From the NCBI GenBank assembly GCA_023229465.1, contig JALNZE010000012.1, positions 1 to 64,000 of the forward strand: a stretch of 64,000 bases of DNA, written 5' to 3'. This DNA comes from Chitinophagaceae bacterium (GTDB lineage Bacteria > Bacteroidota > Bacteroidia > Chitinophagales > Chitinophagaceae). The translations under genes were made by a program, and so were the position numbers. Numbering within the stretch: position 1 is the first letter of the stretch; each line of letters starts with the position of its first letter. The notes beneath the pieces are model-generated. The model worked only from the letters and a program-made list of their open reading frames with translations. It was not told the DNA's origin and did no database searches. Positions 41,293-53,141 of the stretch are shown piece after piece.

Positions 41293-41323
41293 TTTCACTT
41301 TTAACTCCTTTTCCTTACCTTTG
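41293..41323 (+). promoter_or_regulatory. rplK promoter
   Basis: TTTC (41293-41296), 19-nt spacer, TACCTTTG (41316-41323), followed by CCGCCCC. It restarts transcription for rplKAJL after the toxin-antitoxin insertion, so the operon does not depend on readthrough. Confidence 0.7.
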
Positions 41324-41411
41324 CCGCCCCAAAAGTTCTTTAGATAAAGAATGATTGAATTTGGGAGTCACGCCAAAAGCGAGACGCTATTACCAATTAA
41401 ATCTAAATACA

Positions 41412-41855
41412 ATGGCAAAAGAAATCTCTGGCTTCGTGAAGCTGCAGGTGAAAGGTGGACAAGCCAATCCTGCGCCTCCGGTAGGCCCCGCACTCGGTTC
41501 CAAGGGTGTGAACATTATGGAGTTCTGCAAACAATTTAATGCAAGAACCCAAGACAAAATGGGCAAAGTTGTTCCCGTTTTGATTACCGTGTATACCGAT
41601 AAGTCTTTCGACTTTATCATCAAAACCGCTCCTGCTGCTGTTCAGTTAATGGAAGCCGCCAAAATCCAGAAAGGATCAAAGGAAAGTAACCGTCAAAAAG
41701 TAGGTAAAGTTAGTTGGGATCAGGTTGAGGCTATCGCCAAAGACAAGATGTCTGACTTAAATGCCTTCACTTTAAACAGCGCGATGAGCATGGTTGCCGG
41801 TACTGCCCGCAGTATGGGTTTAACAGTTGATGGTAAGGCCCCATGGGAAAATTAA
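41412..41855 (+). CDS. rplK: 50S ribosomal protein uL11
   Basis: A 147-residue protein at the GTPase centre. [20 protein letters not shown] is its hallmark, followed by [16 protein letters not shown]. The C-terminal rRNA-binding domain ends SMGLTVDG. The start is the ATG at 41412 (MAKEISG); the frame from 41355 adds an unrelated leader. Confidence 0.97.
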   Translation: MAKEISGFVKLQVKGGQANPAPPVGPALGSKGVNIMEFCKQFNARTQDKMGKVVPVLITVYTDKSFDFIIKTAPAAVQLMEAAKIQKGSKESNRQKVGKVSWDQVEAIAKDKMSDLNAFTLNSAMSMVAGTARSMGLTVDGKAPWEN

Positions 41856-41879
41856 TTATTCACCTTTAATCATTAGAAA

Positions 41880-42572
41880 ATGTCACTTACTAAAAAAAGA
41901 AAAGTAGCAGTAACTAAGGTGGATAAAAACAAAGTTTATTCCCTGAAAGATGCTTCAACACTCGTAAAAGAAATTAATTGTACCAAGTTTGATAGTTCTG
42001 TTGATCTGCATATCCGTTTAGGAGTAGATCCTAAGAAAGCCGACCAGCAGGTACGTGGTACCGTATCATTACCACATGGTACCGGTAAAACTAAAAAAGT
42101 ATTGGTTCTTTGTACTCCCGATAAAGAAGCCGCTGCTAAAGAAGCAGGCGCTGATTTTGTTGGCCTGGAAGAGTTCATTACCAAAATTGAAGGCGGATGG
42201 GTTGATATTGATGTTATCATAGCTACCCCTGCTGTAATGCCTAAGATTGGTAAACTGGGTAAAGTATTAGGGCCCCGTAACCTGATGCCTAACCCTAAAA
42301 CAGGAACAGTAACCAATGATGTGGCTGCTGCTGTGAATGAAGTAAAAGGTGGTAAGATCGCTTTCAAAGTTGATAAAGCGGGTATTGTGCATGCTTCTGT
42401 TGGCCGTGTATCTTTTTCAACTGAAAAGATTGCTGAAAACAGCGCTGAACTGATCAATGCTATCATCAAATTGAAACCTTCTTCATCTAAAGGTATTTAC
42501 CTGAAAGGTGTTAGCATGGCCAGCACCATGAGCCCGGGTATTAGTTTAGACACCAAATCATTAATGAACTAA
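41880..42572 (+). CDS. rplA: 50S ribosomal protein uL1
   Basis: A 230-residue protein of the L1 stalk; it can also repress its own operon by binding m[28 protein letters not shown] and [21 protein letters not shown] are the family motifs. It is 24 nt after rplK. Confidence 0.97.
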   Translation: MSLTKKRKVAVTKVDKNKVYSLKDASTLVKEINCTKFDSSVDLHIRLGVDPKKADQQVRGTVSLPHGTGKTKKVLVLCTPDKEAAAKEAGADFVGLEEFITKIEGGWVDIDVIIATPAVMPKIGKLGKVLGPRNLMPNPKTGTVTNDVAAAVNEVKGGKIAFKVDKAGIVHASVGRVSFSTEKIAENSAELINAIIKLKPSSSKGIYLKGVSMASTMSPGISLDTKSLMN

Positions 42573-42628
42573 TCCTGGTGATTTCGTTACTAACGGAAGA
42601 TGATCCGGGTTTTTAAAAAGACTTAGTT

Positions 42629-43144
42629 ATGACAAAAGATCAAAAAAATGAAGTAATCGAAGTTCTCAAAGAGAAATTCACTCAGTATAATAATTTCTAC
42701 ATTACAGATACTGAAGCCTTATCTGTTGCCCAGGTAACCAAACTTCGCCGCACTTGTTTTGACAAACAGGTTGAGATGAAAGTTGCCAAGAATACATTGA
42801 TCCGTAAAGCTTTGGAATCACTGGATACTGAAAAATATGCGGGCGTTTACGAATCATTGCACAATGTAACTGCACTGATGTTTTCAGAGAATCCAAAAGA
42901 ACCGGCCCTGATTATCAGTTCTTTCCGTAAGGCGAGTAATGGTGATAAACCCGTTCTGAAAGCCGCTTTCATTAATGGCGATGTTTACACAGGCGATAAT
43001 ACCCTGAAAGCGCTTACACAGATCAAGACTAAGAATGAACTGATCGGAGAAGTGATTGGCTTATTGCAGTCTCCTGCAAAACGTGTACTGGCTGCTTTAT
43101 TGCACCACCACGAAAAGCAGGCAGAAACTACTCCCGCGGAGTAA
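42629..43144 (+). CDS. rplJ: 50S ribosomal protein uL10
   Basis: A 171-residue base of the L7/L12 stalk. YITDTEALSVAQVTKLRRTC and KVAKNTLIRKAL fit uL10; the C-terminal helix (SPAKRVLAALLHHHEKQ) binds bL12. A short hairpin (TTTCGTT/AACGGAA, 42582-42598) and following text in the 56-nt leader could be the usual autoregulatory target of L10-L12, but this is only inferred. Confidence 0.96.
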   Translation: MTKDQKNEVIEVLKEKFTQYNNFYITDTEALSVAQVTKLRRTCFDKQVEMKVAKNTLIRKALESLDTEKYAGVYESLHNVTALMFSENPKEPALIISSFRKASNGDKPVLKAAFINGDVYTGDNTLKALTQIKTKNELIGEVIGLLQSPAKRVLAALLHHHEKQAETTPAE

Positions 43145-43149
43145 GCTTA

Positions 43150-43299
43150 CTTTGAAAATTTGAAAATGGGGTAATTTAAAAATATTGCTTGTTTTCAATC
43201 TTCAAATAAATAAGGATTAACTGGAATGCTGGGTTTGAAAATTTTCAAATTAAAATTTTCAAATTTTCATATTTTCAAATTAATATTTTCAAATTTTTT
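43150..43299. repeat. AAATTTTC/GAAAATTT-type repeats before rplL
   Basis: TTTGAAAATTTGAAAATGG (43151-43169) faces AAATTTTCAAATT, AAATTTTCATATTTTC and AATATTTTCAAATTTTTTT (43237-43299). The 209-nt rplJ-rplL gap is almost wholly this word family and can form a hairpin. Confidence 0.85.
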
Positions 43300-43353
43300 T
43301 AAACCCTCCGTCGGATCACGAACCTGATATGAAGACGGAAAAAATTTAAACAC

Positions 43354-43728
43354 ATGGCAGACGTAAAAGCATTAGCCGAAACATTAGTAGGCTTAACAGT
43401 AAAACAAGTTCAGGAATTAGCAGATGTATTGAAAGCTGATTACGGTATTGAACCAGCTGCGGCTGCAGTTATGGTAGCAAGCGGCGATGGCGGCGGAGCT
43501 GCTGCTGTTGAAGAAAAAACAGCCTTCGACGTAATTCTTATTAGCGGCGGTCCAAGCAAGTTGACTGTTGTTAAGATTGTTAAAGAATTAACCGGTCTTG
43601 GACTGAAAGAAGCAAAAGACTTAGTAGATGGCGCACCTAAAGCTATTAAAGAAGGTGTTTCTAAAGTAGAAGCAGACGAAATAGTAGCTAAGCTGAAAGA
43701 TGCTGGCGCTGAAGTTGAAGTGAAATAA
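43354..43728 (+). CDS. rplL: 50S ribosomal protein bL12
   Basis: A 124-residue stalk protein that recruits translation factors. The N-terminal dimer domain ([20 protein letters not shown]), an Ala/Gly hinge ([11 protein letters not shown]) and the C-terminal domain ([20 protein letters not shown]) are all present. It is followed by a strong terminator. Confidence 0.97.
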   Translation: MADVKALAETLVGLTVKQVQELADVLKADYGIEPAAAAVMVASGDGGGAAAVEEKTAFDVILISGGPSKLTVVKIVKELTGLGLKEAKDLVDGAPKAIKEGVSKVEADEIVAKLKDAGAEVEVK

Positions 43729-43747
43729 TTTATTTCACAAAAGATAT

Positions 43748-43779
43748 AGCCGGCAAGAGGTTCTTGCCGGCTTTTTTGT
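43748..43779 (+). terminator. rplL terminator/attenuator
   Basis: AGCCGGCAAGA (43748-43758) and TCTTGCCGGCT (43762-43772) form a perfect 11-bp stem with a 3-nt loop, then T6. It partly uncouples rplL from rpoB. Confidence 0.9.
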
Positions 43780-43797
43780 GCAAAATGAACTGGATTT

Positions 43798-43875
43798 AAT
43801 TAATAATTAGGAATTAATAATTAATAACTTATTTTAATATGTAATTATTTAGTTACTAATTCCTAATTATTAATT
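43798..43875. repeat. AATTAGGAATTA-type inverted repeat before rpoB
   Basis: AATTAATAATTAGGAATTA (43798-43816) is the exact reverse complement of 43857-43875, with 40 nt of AT-rich sequence between. Same architecture as the other intergenic repeats but with a different word. Confidence 0.9.
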
Positions 43876-43925
43876 GAGTTTCCGCTTTTCTTATCCACAA
43901 ATAGGTAGGTTGGTCCAAAATTTGT

Positions 43926-43956
43926 TTTTCTAATTTCCCCTCATTCCTTACCTTTG
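43926..43956 (+). promoter_or_regulatory. rpoB promoter
   Basis: A weak TTTT (43926-43929), 19-nt spacer, then TACCTTTG (43949-43956) followed by CCATCC. About 135 nt of leader lie before the rpoB ATG at 44095, with nothing recognisable in them. Confidence 0.65.
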
Positions 43957-44094
43957 CCATCCTTTATTTTGGGCTATTTAGCAATCAGACAGTTTTATCG
44001 TGTGTAATAATTAGATAATCGTCTCATTTTCAGCGCTTTGAGAACCTGCAAGTTCTCCCCAAAATTTATTCCATTAAAACCGGTTTTCACATAT

Positions 44095-47000
44095 ATGTCT
44101 ACAACTACATTGAACAACAGGGTCGGCTTCGGAAAAACCAAACATTTAGCTGATGCCCCTGACCTGCTCGACATTCAGTTAGAATCTTTCAGAGAATTTT
44201 TTCAATTGGAAACCACGCCTGATAAACGTAATGTGGAAGGGCTGTTTCGCGTGTTCAAGGAAAATTTTCCTATCACTGATACGCGTAACATTTTCATGTT
44301 GGAGTTCCTGGATTATTTTATTGATCCGCCCCGTTACACTATTGAAGAGTGTATGGAACGTGGTTTAACCTATGCTGTACCTTTGAAAGCCAAGCTACGC
44401 TTGAGCTGTAATGATGAGGAGCACGTAGATTTTCAAACCATTGTTCAGGATGTATTCTTAGGAAATATCCCTTACATGACACCCCGTGGTACCTTCGTAA
44501 TTAATGGAGCTGAGCGTGTGGTTGTATCACAGCTTCACCGTTCACCTGGTGTATTCTTCGGACAGTCTGTTCACCCCAACGGAACAAGGATCTACTCTGC
44601 AAGGGTAATCCCTTTCAAAGGTGCCTGGATGGAATTTGCTACAGACATTAATAATGTGATGTATGCCTATATCGACCGTAAGAAAAAATTCCCGGTTACA
44701 ACGCTCCTGCGTTCTATCGGTTTCGAAACAGATAAAGATATCCTGGAACTCTTTGGTATGGCCGATGAAGTGAAAGCTGATAAAAAATCATTGGCTCACC
44801 AGGTGGGTAAAAAACTCGCTGCACGTGTACTGAGAACATGGGTAGAAGATTTCGTAGATGAAGATACCGGTGAGGTAGTAAGTATCGAACGTAACGAAAT
44901 CGTGATGGAACGTGACACAGTTCTGGATGAAGAGGGTATTGCCACTATCATTGAAATGGAAGTGAAAAGCGTATTTATCCAGAAAGAAGATGTGGGTGGA
45001 GATTATGCCATCATTTATAACACACTGAATAAAGATACCTCCAACAGTGAACTGGAAGCGGTTCAGCATATCTATCGCCAATTGCGTGGCGCTGATGCCC
45101 CTGATAACGAAACTGCCCGTGGTATTATTGATAAATTATTCTTCAGCGATAAGCGTTATGACCTGGGAGAAGTGGGCCGTTATAAAATTAACCGCAAACT
45201 GAACCTCGATTATCCTTTACAGAAGAAAGTATTAACCAAGCAGGATATCATCGAAATCATCAAATACCTAGTTCGTTTAACGAATGCCAAGGCAGAGATT
45301 GATGATATTGATCACCTGAGCAACCGTCGCGTTCGTACCGTAGGTGAGCAATTATATGCCCAGTTCGGGGTAGGTCTGGCCCGTATGGCCCGTACCATCC
45401 GCGAGAGAATGAATGTTCGTGATAATGAAGTGTTCACCCCGGTTGACCTGATCAATGCGAGAACCTTATCTTCTGTTATTAATTCATTCTTCGGTACCTC
45501 TCAGTTATCGCAGTTCCTGGACCAAACCAATCCTTTGAGTGAGATCACGCACAAGCGTCGTATCTCCGCATTAGGGCCCGGAGGTTTGAGTCGCGAAAGA
45601 GCCGGTTTTGAGGTTCGTGACGTACACTATTCTCACTATGGCCGTTTATGTACCATTGAAACACCGGAAGGACCCAACATTGGCCTGATTTCTACACTTT
45701 GCGTACATGCGGCTATTAACGATATGGGATTTATTGAAACCCCTTACCGTAAAGTAGTGGATGGTAAAGTGAATATGAAAGAATTAACCTTCCTGAGCGC
45801 GGAAGAAGAAGATTCAGCTAAAATTGCCCAGAGTAATTCTCCATTGAACGACAAAGGACAGTTTACCGAAGATAAAGTGGTATCCCGTCAGACAGGTGAT
45901 TTCCCGATTCTTGATAAAGAAGAAGTCGAATATATGGACGTTGCGCCAAACCAGATTGTAGGGTTGAGCGCCTCTCTGATTCCGTTCCTTGAACATGATG
46001 ATGCCAACCGTGCCCTGATGGGATCGAATATGCAACGCCAGGCAGTACCATTGATCCGTTTGGAAGCACCTATTGTAGGTACCGGACTGGAAGGTAAAGC
46101 CGCACGCGATGCACGTATTCAGATTCACAGTGAAGGCAATGGTATTATTGAATTTGTGGACGCAAATGAAATTCATGTTCGCTACGATAGAAATGACCTG
46201 GATCGTTTGGTGAGTTTCAATGATGACTTACAGGTATACCACCTGACTAAGTTCATGAAAACCAACCAGGCTACCTGTATTAACCTTTGTCCTGCTGTAA
46301 GAAAAGGACAGAAAGTAAAGAAAGGTGATTTCTTAACGGAAGGATATGCGACCAAAAATGGGGAACTGGCATTGGGCCGTAACCTGCAGGTGGCTTTCAT
46401 GCCTTGGAAAGGTTACAACTTTGAGGATGCGATCGTAATCAGCGAAAAAGTAGTAAGGGAAGATCTGTTTACTTCTGTTCACATTGAAGAATATGAACTG
46501 GAAGTACGCGATACCAAATTAGGGGAAGAAGAACTGACTCCTGATATACCAAACGTTTCTGAAGAAGCAACCAAGGACCTTGATGAACATGGTATCATCC
46601 GTATCGGAGCTACTATTAAAGAAGGAGATATCCTGATTGGTAAGATCACACCAAAAGGTGAATCTGATCCTACACCGGAAGAAAAATTATTGCGTGCCAT
46701 CTTTGGAGACAAAGCGGGTGATGCGAAAGATGCTTCTTTAAAAGCGCCAAACGGAACTGAAGGTGTGGTGATAGACAAAAAACTTTTCCAGCGTGCCAAG
46801 AAAGATAAGAATGGTAAGATTCGTGAAAAAGCACTGTTAGAAAAAGTAGAAAAAGTTCACCAGCATAATACAGAAGCACTCAAAGAATTATTGCTTGATA
46901 AGTTGCAGACTTTATTGAAAGACAAAGCATCAACCGGCGTAAGTAACAACTTTGGGGAAGTGCTGATTGGTAAGGGAGCTAAGTTTAATCAAAAGAACCT

Positions 47001-47898
47001 GGCCACCATTGATTACCAGAATGTGAATCCATTGGGCTGGACGGCTGATGCAAAAACGGATGACCAGATCAATACGTTATTGCACAACTACAGCATCAAA
47101 TTCAATGAAGAATTAGGTCGCTATAAGAGAGAAAAATTCAATATTTCTATTGGTGATGAATTACCCGCAGGTGTATTGAAACTGGCTAAAGTTTATTTAG
47201 CGGTTAAACGTAAACTGAAGGTGGGTGATAAGATGGCGGGCCGTCACGGTAACAAAGGTATCGTTGCCAAGATTGTACGCGCGGAAGATATGCCATTCAT
47301 GGAAGACGGTACACCGGTTGATATTGTACTGAATCCGTTAGGGGTACCTTCCCGTATGAACCTGGGACAGATATATGAAACCATTCTTGGCTGGACCGGT
47401 AAGAAGTTGGGATTGACATTTGCGACACCAATTTTCGATGGTGCTTCTACGGATCAGATTGAAGATTATTGTAAGCAGGCAGATATTCCGAGAAACGGAC
47501 ATACCTATCTCTATGATGGTGAAACAGGGGAGCGCTTCCACCAGAAAGCCACTGTGGGTGTGATATACATTATCAAACTGCACCACATGGTTGATGATAA
47601 GATGCACGCCCGTTCTATCGGACCATACAGCTTAATTACACAACAGCCGTTGGGTGGTAAGGCACAGTTTGGCGGACAGCGTTTTGGAGAGATGGAGGTA
47701 TGGGCACTGGAAGCATATGGTGCAGCCAATATCTTACAGGAATTGCTGACACTGAAATCGGATGATATTATTGGCCGTGCGAAAACGTATGAAGCAATCG
47801 TGAAAGGTGATAATATCCCTCGTCCGGGTGTTCCTGAATCATTCAATGTATTAGTACATGAATTGAGAGGCTTAGGGCTGGATCTTAAGTTTGAATAA
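44095..47898 (+). CDS. rpoB: DNA-directed RNA polymerase subunit beta
   Basis: A 1267-residue core subunit. From the ATG at 44095 it begins [20 protein letters not shown]. The rifampicin region includes [25 protein letters not shown]; the C-terminal part has [14 protein letters not shown] and [20 protein letters not shown]. The upstream frame from 44038 is not conserved. It is 161 nt before rpoC. Confidence 0.98.
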   Translation: MSTTTLNNRVGFGKTKHLADAPDLLDIQLESFREFFQLETTPDKRNVEGLFRVFKENFPITDTRNIFMLEFLDYFIDPPRYTIEECMERGLTYAVPLKAKLRLSCNDEEHVDFQTIVQDVFLGNIPYMTPRGTFVINGAERVVVSQLHRSPGVFFGQSVHPNGTRIYSARVIPFKGAWMEFATDINNVMYAYIDRKKKFPVTTLLRSIGFETDKDILELFGMADEVKADKKSLAHQVGKKLAARVLRTWVEDFVDEDTGEVVSIERNEIVMERDTVLDEEGIATIIEMEVKSVFIQKEDVGGDYAIIYNTLNKDTSNSELEAVQHIYRQLRGADAPDNETARGIIDKLFFSDKRYDLGEVGRYKINRKLNLDYPLQKKVLTKQDIIEIIKYLVRLTNAKAEIDDIDHLSNRRVRTVGEQLYAQFGVGLARMARTIRERMNVRDNEVFTPVDLINARTLSSVINSFFGTSQLSQFLDQTNPLSEITHKRRISALGPGGLSRERAGFEVRDVHYSHYGRLCTIETPEGPNIGLISTLCVHAAINDMGFIETPYRKVVDGKVNMKELTFLSAEEEDSAKIAQSNSPLNDKGQFTEDKVVSRQTGDFPILDKEEVEYMDVAPNQIVGLSASLIPFLEHDDANRALMGSNMQRQAVPLIRLEAPIVGTGLEGKAARDARIQIHSEGNGIIEFVDANEIHVRYDRNDLDRLVSFNDDLQVYHLTKFMKTNQATCINLCPAVRKGQKVKKGDFLTEGYATKNGELALGRNLQVAFMPWKGYNFEDAIVISEKVVREDLFTSVHIEEYELEVRDTKLGEEELTPDIPNVSEEATKDLDEHGIIRIGATIKEGDILIGKITPKGESDPTPEEKLLRAIFGDKAGDAKDASLKAPNGTEGVVIDKKLFQRAKKDKNGKIREKALLEKVEKVHQHNTEALKELLLDKLQTLLKDKASTGVSNNFGEVLIGKGAKFNQKNLATIDYQNVNPLGWTADAKTDDQINTLLHNYSIKFNEELGRYKREKFNISIGDELPAGVLKLAKVYLAVKRKLKVGDKMAGRHGNKGIVAKIVRAEDMPFMEDGTPVDIVLNPLGVPSRMNLGQIYETILGWTGKKLGLTFATPIFDGASTDQIEDYCKQADIPRNGHTYLYDGETGERFHQKATVGVIYIIKLHHMVDDKMHARSIGPYSLITQQPLGGKAQFGGQRFGEMEVWALEAYGAANILQELLTLKSDDIIGRAKTYEAIVKGDNIPRPGVPESFNVLVHELRGLGLDLKFE

Positions 47899-47902
47899 AT
47901 AA

Positions 47903-47957
47903 TCGTGAGACGTGAGTCGTGAGAAAAATTTTCATGACTCACGATTCACGACTGACG
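47903..47957. repeat. GTGAGTCGTGAG-type inverted repeat between rpoB and rpoC
   Basis: CGTGAGTCGTGAG (47911-47923) pairs with CTCACGATTCACG (47938-47950) with one mismatch; the wider arms (47903-47923 and 47938-47957) match at about 18 of 21. GACTCACGATTCACG is shared with 32299-32313, 15.6 kb away. Confidence 0.85.
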
Positions 47958-48059
47958 AATAGCGTTATTGGAGCACAAGGGCGCGATGCAACAGTAGCTG
48001 AAGTAAGATTCAGTTGCTGGTAACAAAAAAATAAAAAAATACAAATCCTCAACAGCGAT

Positions 48060-51000
48060 ATGGCAATCAAAAGAGATAACAAACCGAGACCAACTTTCTC
48101 TCAGATCACTATCAGCCTTGCATCTCCTGACAGTATCCTGGAAAGAAGTTTTGGAGAAGTACTGAAGCCTGAAACCATTAACTACCGTACTTATAAGCCG
48201 GAACGTGATGGTTTGTTTTGTGAAAGAATTTTTGGACCGGTAAAAGATTATGAGTGTGCCTGCGGTAAGTATAAGCGTATCCGTTACAAGGGTATTGTTT
48301 GCGACCGTTGTGGTGTGGAAGTAACTGAGAAAAAAGTACGCCGTGAGCGCATGGGCCACATCAAACTGGTGGTGCCTGTTGTGCATATCTGGTACTTCAA
48401 AAGTTTGCCCAATAAAATCGGTTATTTATTAGGCATGAGTTCCAAGAAACTGGAAACCATTGTCTATTACGAAAGATATGTAGTGATCCAGGGTGGTGTG
48501 AAAGAGAACCTTACCATGGGCGATCTGTTAACCGAAGAAGAATACCTGGATATACTTGATAACTTACCCAAAGATAACCAATACCTGCCTGAAGATGATT
48601 CGCAGAAATTCATTGCTAAAATGGGCGCAGAAGCAGTTCATGCTTTATTGGAAAGGATTGACCTGGATGGTTTAAGCCTCTCTCTTCGTAACGCGGCAGC
48701 TACCGAAACCTCTCAGCAACGTAAAGCCGATGCTTTGAAGCGTTTGAGTGTGGTTGAATCATTCCGTGATGCGAGTACAAGAATTACCAACCGCCCTGAG
48801 TGGATGGTCATGCAATATATTCCTGTTATTCCACCAGAATTACGTCCATTGGTTCCATTGGATGGTGGCCGTTTCGCGAGCTCCGATTTGAATGATTTAT
48901 ACCGTAGGGTAATTATTCGTAATAACCGCCTGAAAAGATTATTGGAGATCAAGGCGCCGGAAGTTATCCTGCGTAATGAAAAACGTATGCTGCAGGAAGC
49001 CATCGATTCATTATTCGACAATAGCCGTAAATCAAACGCGGTTAAAGCAGAGGGTGGACGCGCACTGAAATCATTGTCTGATGTATTGAAAGGTAAACAA
49101 GGCCGTTTCCGTCAGAATTTGCTGGGTAAACGTGTTGACTATTCAGGTCGTTCTGTAATTGTGGTAGGACCAGAATTAAAGATTCATGAGTGTGGTTTAC
49201 CAAAAGATATGGCTGCTGAATTGTTCAAGCCATTTGTTATCAGAAAATTAATTGAAAGAGGTATCGTGAAAACAGTGAAGTCCGCTAAGAAATTAGTGGA
49301 TCGTAAAGAAGCTGTGATCTGGGATATCCTGGAAAATATTTTGAAAGGTCACCCAATTCTGTTGAACAGGGCCCCAACTCTTCACCGTTTGTCTATTCAG
49401 GCATTCCAGCCCAAACTGGTAGAAGGTAAGGCCATACAGCTTCACCCATTGGTAACCTCTTCATTCAACGCCGATTTTGACGGAGACCAGATGGCGGTAC
49501 ACGTGCCTTTGAGCAATGCCGCTGTATTGGAGGCCCAGTTATTGATGTTGTCTTCACACAATATTTTGAACCCACAGAATGGTACACCAATTACCCTTCC
49601 TTCGCAGGACATGGTATTGGGACTCTATTACATTACCAAGGGTAAGAAAACAACTGAAACGGAGATTGTAAAGGGGCAGGGCATGGCTTTCTACAGTATG
49701 GATGAGGTAATCATCGCATACAACGAAAACCGTGTTGACCTTCATGCAAATATCAGGGTAAAAACCAATGTACGTGAGAACGGACAACTGGTGAAGAAAC
49801 TAATTGAGACTACTGTTGGACGTGTATTGTTTAACCAGCACGTACCGGTAGAAGTAGGGTATATCAATGCTTTGCTGACCAAGAAAAGTTTGCGTGAAAT
49901 CATTGGTGATATCATCAAGATCACAAACGTTCCTAAAACAGCGAAGTTCCTGGATGATATTAAAACACTCGGATTCCGTATGGCATTCCGTGGTGGATTG
50001 TCGTTCAGTGTGAATGACCTGATCGTTCCCGCAATCAGGGACCAGTTATTGGATTCAGCCAAGGCGGAAGTTGAGGAAGTGTGGGAGAGTTATAACATGG
50101 GATTAATTACCAATAATGAGCGTTACAACGCGGTTATTGATATATGGGGTCGTGTGGATATGAAGATTACGGAAAGCCTGATTCGTGAAATGACTATCGA
50201 TAAGCAAGGGTTCAACTCAGTATTTATGATGTTGGATTCCGGCGCCCGTGGTAGTAAAACACAGGTTAAACAGTTGGTAGGTATTCGTGGATTGATGGCA
50301 AAACCCCGTAAGAGTGGCAGCACCGGTAGTGAGGTAATTGAAAACCCTATCCTGTCTAACTTTAAAGGCGGACTGAACGTGTTGGATTACTTTATCTCTA
50401 CGCATGGTGCCCGTAAAGGTCTGGCGGATACGGCGCTGAAAACTGCGGATGCAGGGTATCTTACCCGTCGGTTGGTTGACGTATCACAGGATGTGGTAAT
50501 TTCTGAAGAAGATTGCGGTACACTTCGTGGTAATGCAACCACTGCACTGAAAGATAATGAAGACATCATTGAACCATTATCAGACAGAATTGAAGGGCGT
50601 ACCTCTTTACATAATGTATATCACCCGGTAACAGAACAACTGATCATTACCGCGGGAGAAGAAATTTCTTCTGAAGATGCCAAAGCGGTTGAAGAGGCCG
50701 GTATTGAAATAGTTGAGATCCGTTCTGTATTAACCTGCGAAAGCAAGCGTGGTGTTTGTGTTAAGTGTTACGGTAAAAACCTGGCAACAGGTTATTTAAC
50801 ACAAAGAGGTGATGCTGTAGGAATTATTGCCGCGCAATCCATTGGTGAACCTGGTACACAGTTAACCCTGCGTACCTTCCACGTGGGTGGTGTTGCGGGC
50901 TCTGCTTCTGTTGAATCTACTTTACAGGCCAAGTTCGATGGTACTATTCAGTTTGATGGATTACGTACCGTTGATACCGTAAATAATGAAGGCACGAAAG

Positions 51001-52343
51001 TGAAAATAGTTATTGGCCGTACCGGTGAAGTAAGAATCATGGATGTGAAGAACGACCGTTTGATGATTACCAATAACGTTCCGTATGGCGCTACCTTGAA
51101 TATCAAAGATGGTACAGTAGTTAAGAAAGGAGATGTGATTTGTACATGGGATCCGTTCAATAATGTTATCGTTGCTGAACAAGTGGGTAAGATTAAATTT
51201 GAGAATGTACTGGATGGCATCACTTACCGTGATGAATCTGACGAACAAACCGGTCACCGCGAAAAAGTGGTTATCGAAACAAAAGATAAGACCAAAATTC
51301 CAACCATTATTGTGGAAGGAAAAGAAATCAAACAATATAACTTACCGGTTGGTTCACATATTGTGATTGAAGAAACAGATGACGTAAGAGCAGGACAGGT
51401 ATTGGTGAAGATTCCACGTGTATTAGGTAAGCTCCGCGATATTACCGGAGGTCTGCCACGTGTAACTGAATTGTTTGAGGCACGTAACCCGGGTAACCCT
51501 GCCATTGTTTGTGAAATTGATGGTGTGGTTACATTCGGTAATGTGAAACGTGGTAACCGTGAGATCATCGTTGAATCAAGGGATGGCATGGTTAAAAAAT
51601 ACCTGGTTCCGTTAACCAGGCAGATTCTTGTACAGGATGGCGATTTTGTAAAAGCCGGAACGCCTATGTCTGACGGACAGATAGCGCCAGCTGATATCCT
51701 GGCTATTAAAGGACCATTTGCCGTTCAGGAATATGTGGTGAATGAGATTCAGGAAGTGTATCGTTTACAGGGTGTGCGTATCAATGATAAGCACATTGAA
51801 GTAATCGTTCGCCAGATGATGAAGAAGGTGGAGATTGTTGATGCAGGCGATACCAAATTCCTGGAAGAAGACCTGGAGGACCGCTTCGACTTTATTGAAG
51901 AGAACGACAGGATATATGATAAGAAAGTAGTAACTGAAGGTGGGGAAAGTACCAAAATGAAAGCTGGCCAGATCATTACTTTGCGTGAATTAAGGGAAGA
52001 AAATTCTATCCTGCGCAGAAGTGATAAGAAACTGGTGGAAGTAAGGGATGCAAAACCCGCTACCGCTACCCCGGTACTATTAGGTATCACCAAAGCATCA
52101 TTAGGTGTACAAAGCTGGATTTCCGCTGCATCATTCCAGGAAACAACCAAGGTATTGAGCCAGGCTGCTATACAGGGTAAGACAGATATGATGTTGGGAT
52201 TGAAAGAAAATGTAATCACCGGTCACCTGATACCGGCAGGTTCAGGACAAAAAGAATTCGAAAACATGATTGTGGGCAGCAAAGAAGAATATGAAGTATT
52301 GGCCACAACTCGTGAAGCAATGAGCTTTGACGATGATGAATAA
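48060..52343 (+). CDS. rpoC: DNA-directed RNA polymerase subunit beta'
   Basis: A 1427-residue core subunit. The N-terminal zinc finger is [20 protein letters not shown]. The catalytic metal motif is [12 protein letters not shown], and [16 protein letters not shown] marks the trigger loop region. A second zinc site has [13 protein letters not shown]. It is the last gene of the long transcription/translation block and is followed by a strong terminator. Confidence 0.98.
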   Translation: MAIKRDNKPRPTFSQITISLASPDSILERSFGEVLKPETINYRTYKPERDGLFCERIFGPVKDYECACGKYKRIRYKGIVCDRCGVEVTEKKVRRERMGHIKLVVPVVHIWYFKSLPNKIGYLLGMSSKKLETIVYYERYVVIQGGVKENLTMGDLLTEEEYLDILDNLPKDNQYLPEDDSQKFIAKMGAEAVHALLERIDLDGLSLSLRNAAATETSQQRKADALKRLSVVESFRDASTRITNRPEWMVMQYIPVIPPELRPLVPLDGGRFASSDLNDLYRRVIIRNNRLKRLLEIKAPEVILRNEKRMLQEAIDSLFDNSRKSNAVKAEGGRALKSLSDVLKGKQGRFRQNLLGKRVDYSGRSVIVVGPELKIHECGLPKDMAAELFKPFVIRKLIERGIVKTVKSAKKLVDRKEAVIWDILENILKGHPILLNRAPTLHRLSIQAFQPKLVEGKAIQLHPLVTSSFNADFDGDQMAVHVPLSNAAVLEAQLLMLSSHNILNPQNGTPITLPSQDMVLGLYYITKGKKTTETEIVKGQGMAFYSMDEVIIAYNENRVDLHANIRVKTNVRENGQLVKKLIETTVGRVLFNQHVPVEVGYINALLTKKSLREIIGDIIKITNVPKTAKFLDDIKTLGFRMAFRGGLSFSVNDLIVPAIRDQLLDSAKAEVEEVWESYNMGLITNNERYNAVIDIWGRVDMKITESLIREMTIDKQGFNSVFMMLDSGARGSKTQVKQLVGIRGLMAKPRKSGSTGSEVIENPILSNFKGGLNVLDYFISTHGARKGLADTALKTADAGYLTRRLVDVSQDVVISEEDCGTLRGNATTALKDNEDIIEPLSDRIEGRTSLHNVYHPVTEQLIITAGEEISSEDAKAVEEAGIEIVEIRSVLTCESKRGVCVKCYGKNLATGYLTQRGDAVGIIAAQSIGEPGTQLTLRTFHVGGVAGSASVESTLQAKFDGTIQFDGLRTVDTVNNEGTKVKIVIGRTGEVRIMDVKNDRLMITNNVPYGATLNIKDGTVVKKGDVICTWDPFNNVIVAEQVGKIKFENVLDGITYRDESDEQTGHREKVVIETKDKTKIPTIIVEGKEIKQYNLPVGSHIVIEETDDVRAGQVLVKIPRVLGKLRDITGGLPRVTELFEARNPGNPAIVCEIDGVVTFGNVKRGNREIIVESRDGMVKKYLVPLTRQILVQDGDFVKAGTPMSDGQIAPADILAIKGPFAVQEYVVNEIQEVYRLQGVRINDKHIEVIVRQMMKKVEIVDAGDTKFLEEDLEDRFDFIEENDRIYDKKVVTEGGESTKMKAGQIITLRELREENSILRRSDKKLVEVRDAKPATATPVLLGITKASLGVQSWISAASFQETTKVLSQAAIQGKTDMMLGLKENVITGHLIPAGSGQKEFENMIVGSKEEYEVLATTREAMSFDDDE

Positions 52344-52378
52344 TCTCAGGTTACACAGATTTTGATATGATTGATATG

Positions 52379-52410
52379 AAGTAGGAAGTGAAAACTTCCT
52401 ACTTTTTTTA
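52379..52410 (+). terminator. rpoC terminator
   Basis: AAGTAGGAAGT (52379-52389) and ACTTCCTACTT (52394-52404) form a perfect 11-bp stem closed by a GAAA tetraloop, followed by a T-run. Confidence 0.93.
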
Positions 52411-52501
52411 ACATATAGATCGTATCAATCTTTGGTAAATTTGTTCGGAACTATTCTTTTTTCGTAAAATTCATACCCTAAACCATATTAATCAGCGATT
52501 C

Positions 52502-53089
52502 ATGAAAAATGTTACACTTGGTTTAAATATTGTACTGTCTATAGCAGTGGCTGTTCTTTTCTACCTGCATTTCTCATCGCCTTCTTCGAATACCGGGGCA
52601 GTCTATGCTACCAAAGCAGTTCCTAATGGCAATTTTAAGATTGCCTATTTTGAAACTGATTCTATTCAGAACCAGTTCGATTATTTTAAAGAAATCAGCA
52701 CTGAACTCCAGGCAAAAGACCAGGCCAATGCCAAAATACTAGGTGATATGAAAAATACTTTTGCAACCAAGTACCAGGAATTGCAAAGAGTAGCTTCCTC
52801 CCTTTCTGAGTCGGAACTTGCCAATAAGCAACAGGAACTGATGCAGATTGAAAAAGCTTTCCAGGGTAAGGAAAAGATGATGAGCGACCAGATGCAGGAC
52901 GAGCAATTCAGGAAACTGCAGGATGTGAAAAAGAAGATAGAAGATTACCTGAAAGAATATAATAAAGACAAAGGGTATGCTTTTGTGTTTTCAAGTTCAG
53001 TAGATTTAATGTACCTGAAAGATAGTTCCTACAATATCACCCGGGATGTGGTAAACGGACTGAATGCTTTGTATAAGAAGAAGAAATAA
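52502..53089 (+). CDS. OmpH/Skp family periplasmic chaperone-like protein
   Basis: A 195-residue protein with an N-terminal hydrophobic anchor (LGLNIVLSIAVAVLFYLHF). Next comes IAYFETDSIQNQFDYF, the typical start of the OmpH/Skp body. A long coiled-coil follows (ELQRVASSLSESELANKQQE to KIEDYLKEYN), then the beta end YAFVFSSSVDLMYLKDSSYNIT. Skp-like proteins hold unfolded outer membrane proteins. A single membrane anchor instead of a cleaved signal is possible. Confidence 0.82.
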   Translation: MKNVTLGLNIVLSIAVAVLFYLHFSSPSSNTGAVYATKAVPNGNFKIAYFETDSIQNQFDYFKEISTELQAKDQANAKILGDMKNTFATKYQELQRVASSLSESELANKQQELMQIEKAFQGKEKMMSDQMQDEQFRKLQDVKKKIEDYLKEYNKDKGYAFVFSSSVDLMYLKDSSYNITRDVVNGLNALYKKKK

Positions 53090-53114
53090 AATTTCGATCA
53101 TATGTATTATCTTC

Positions 53115-53141
53115 ATCCCGCTATAAAAGGCGGGATTTTTT
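53115..53141 (+). terminator. Terminator abutting the permease start codon
   Basis: ATCCCGC (53115-53121) and GCGGGAT (53130-53136) form a 7-bp stem, followed by T5 that runs directly into the ATG at 53142. Confidence 0.75.

Noticed and set aside
41936..42469. Long antisense frames inside rplA, cphA, rpoB and the dehydratase gene
   Set aside because: They are shadows of strongly coding genes with no features of their own.
44038..44094. Upstream extension of rpoB
   Set aside because: The 19 extra residues are not like RpoB N-termini; the ATG at 44095 begins the conserved sequence.
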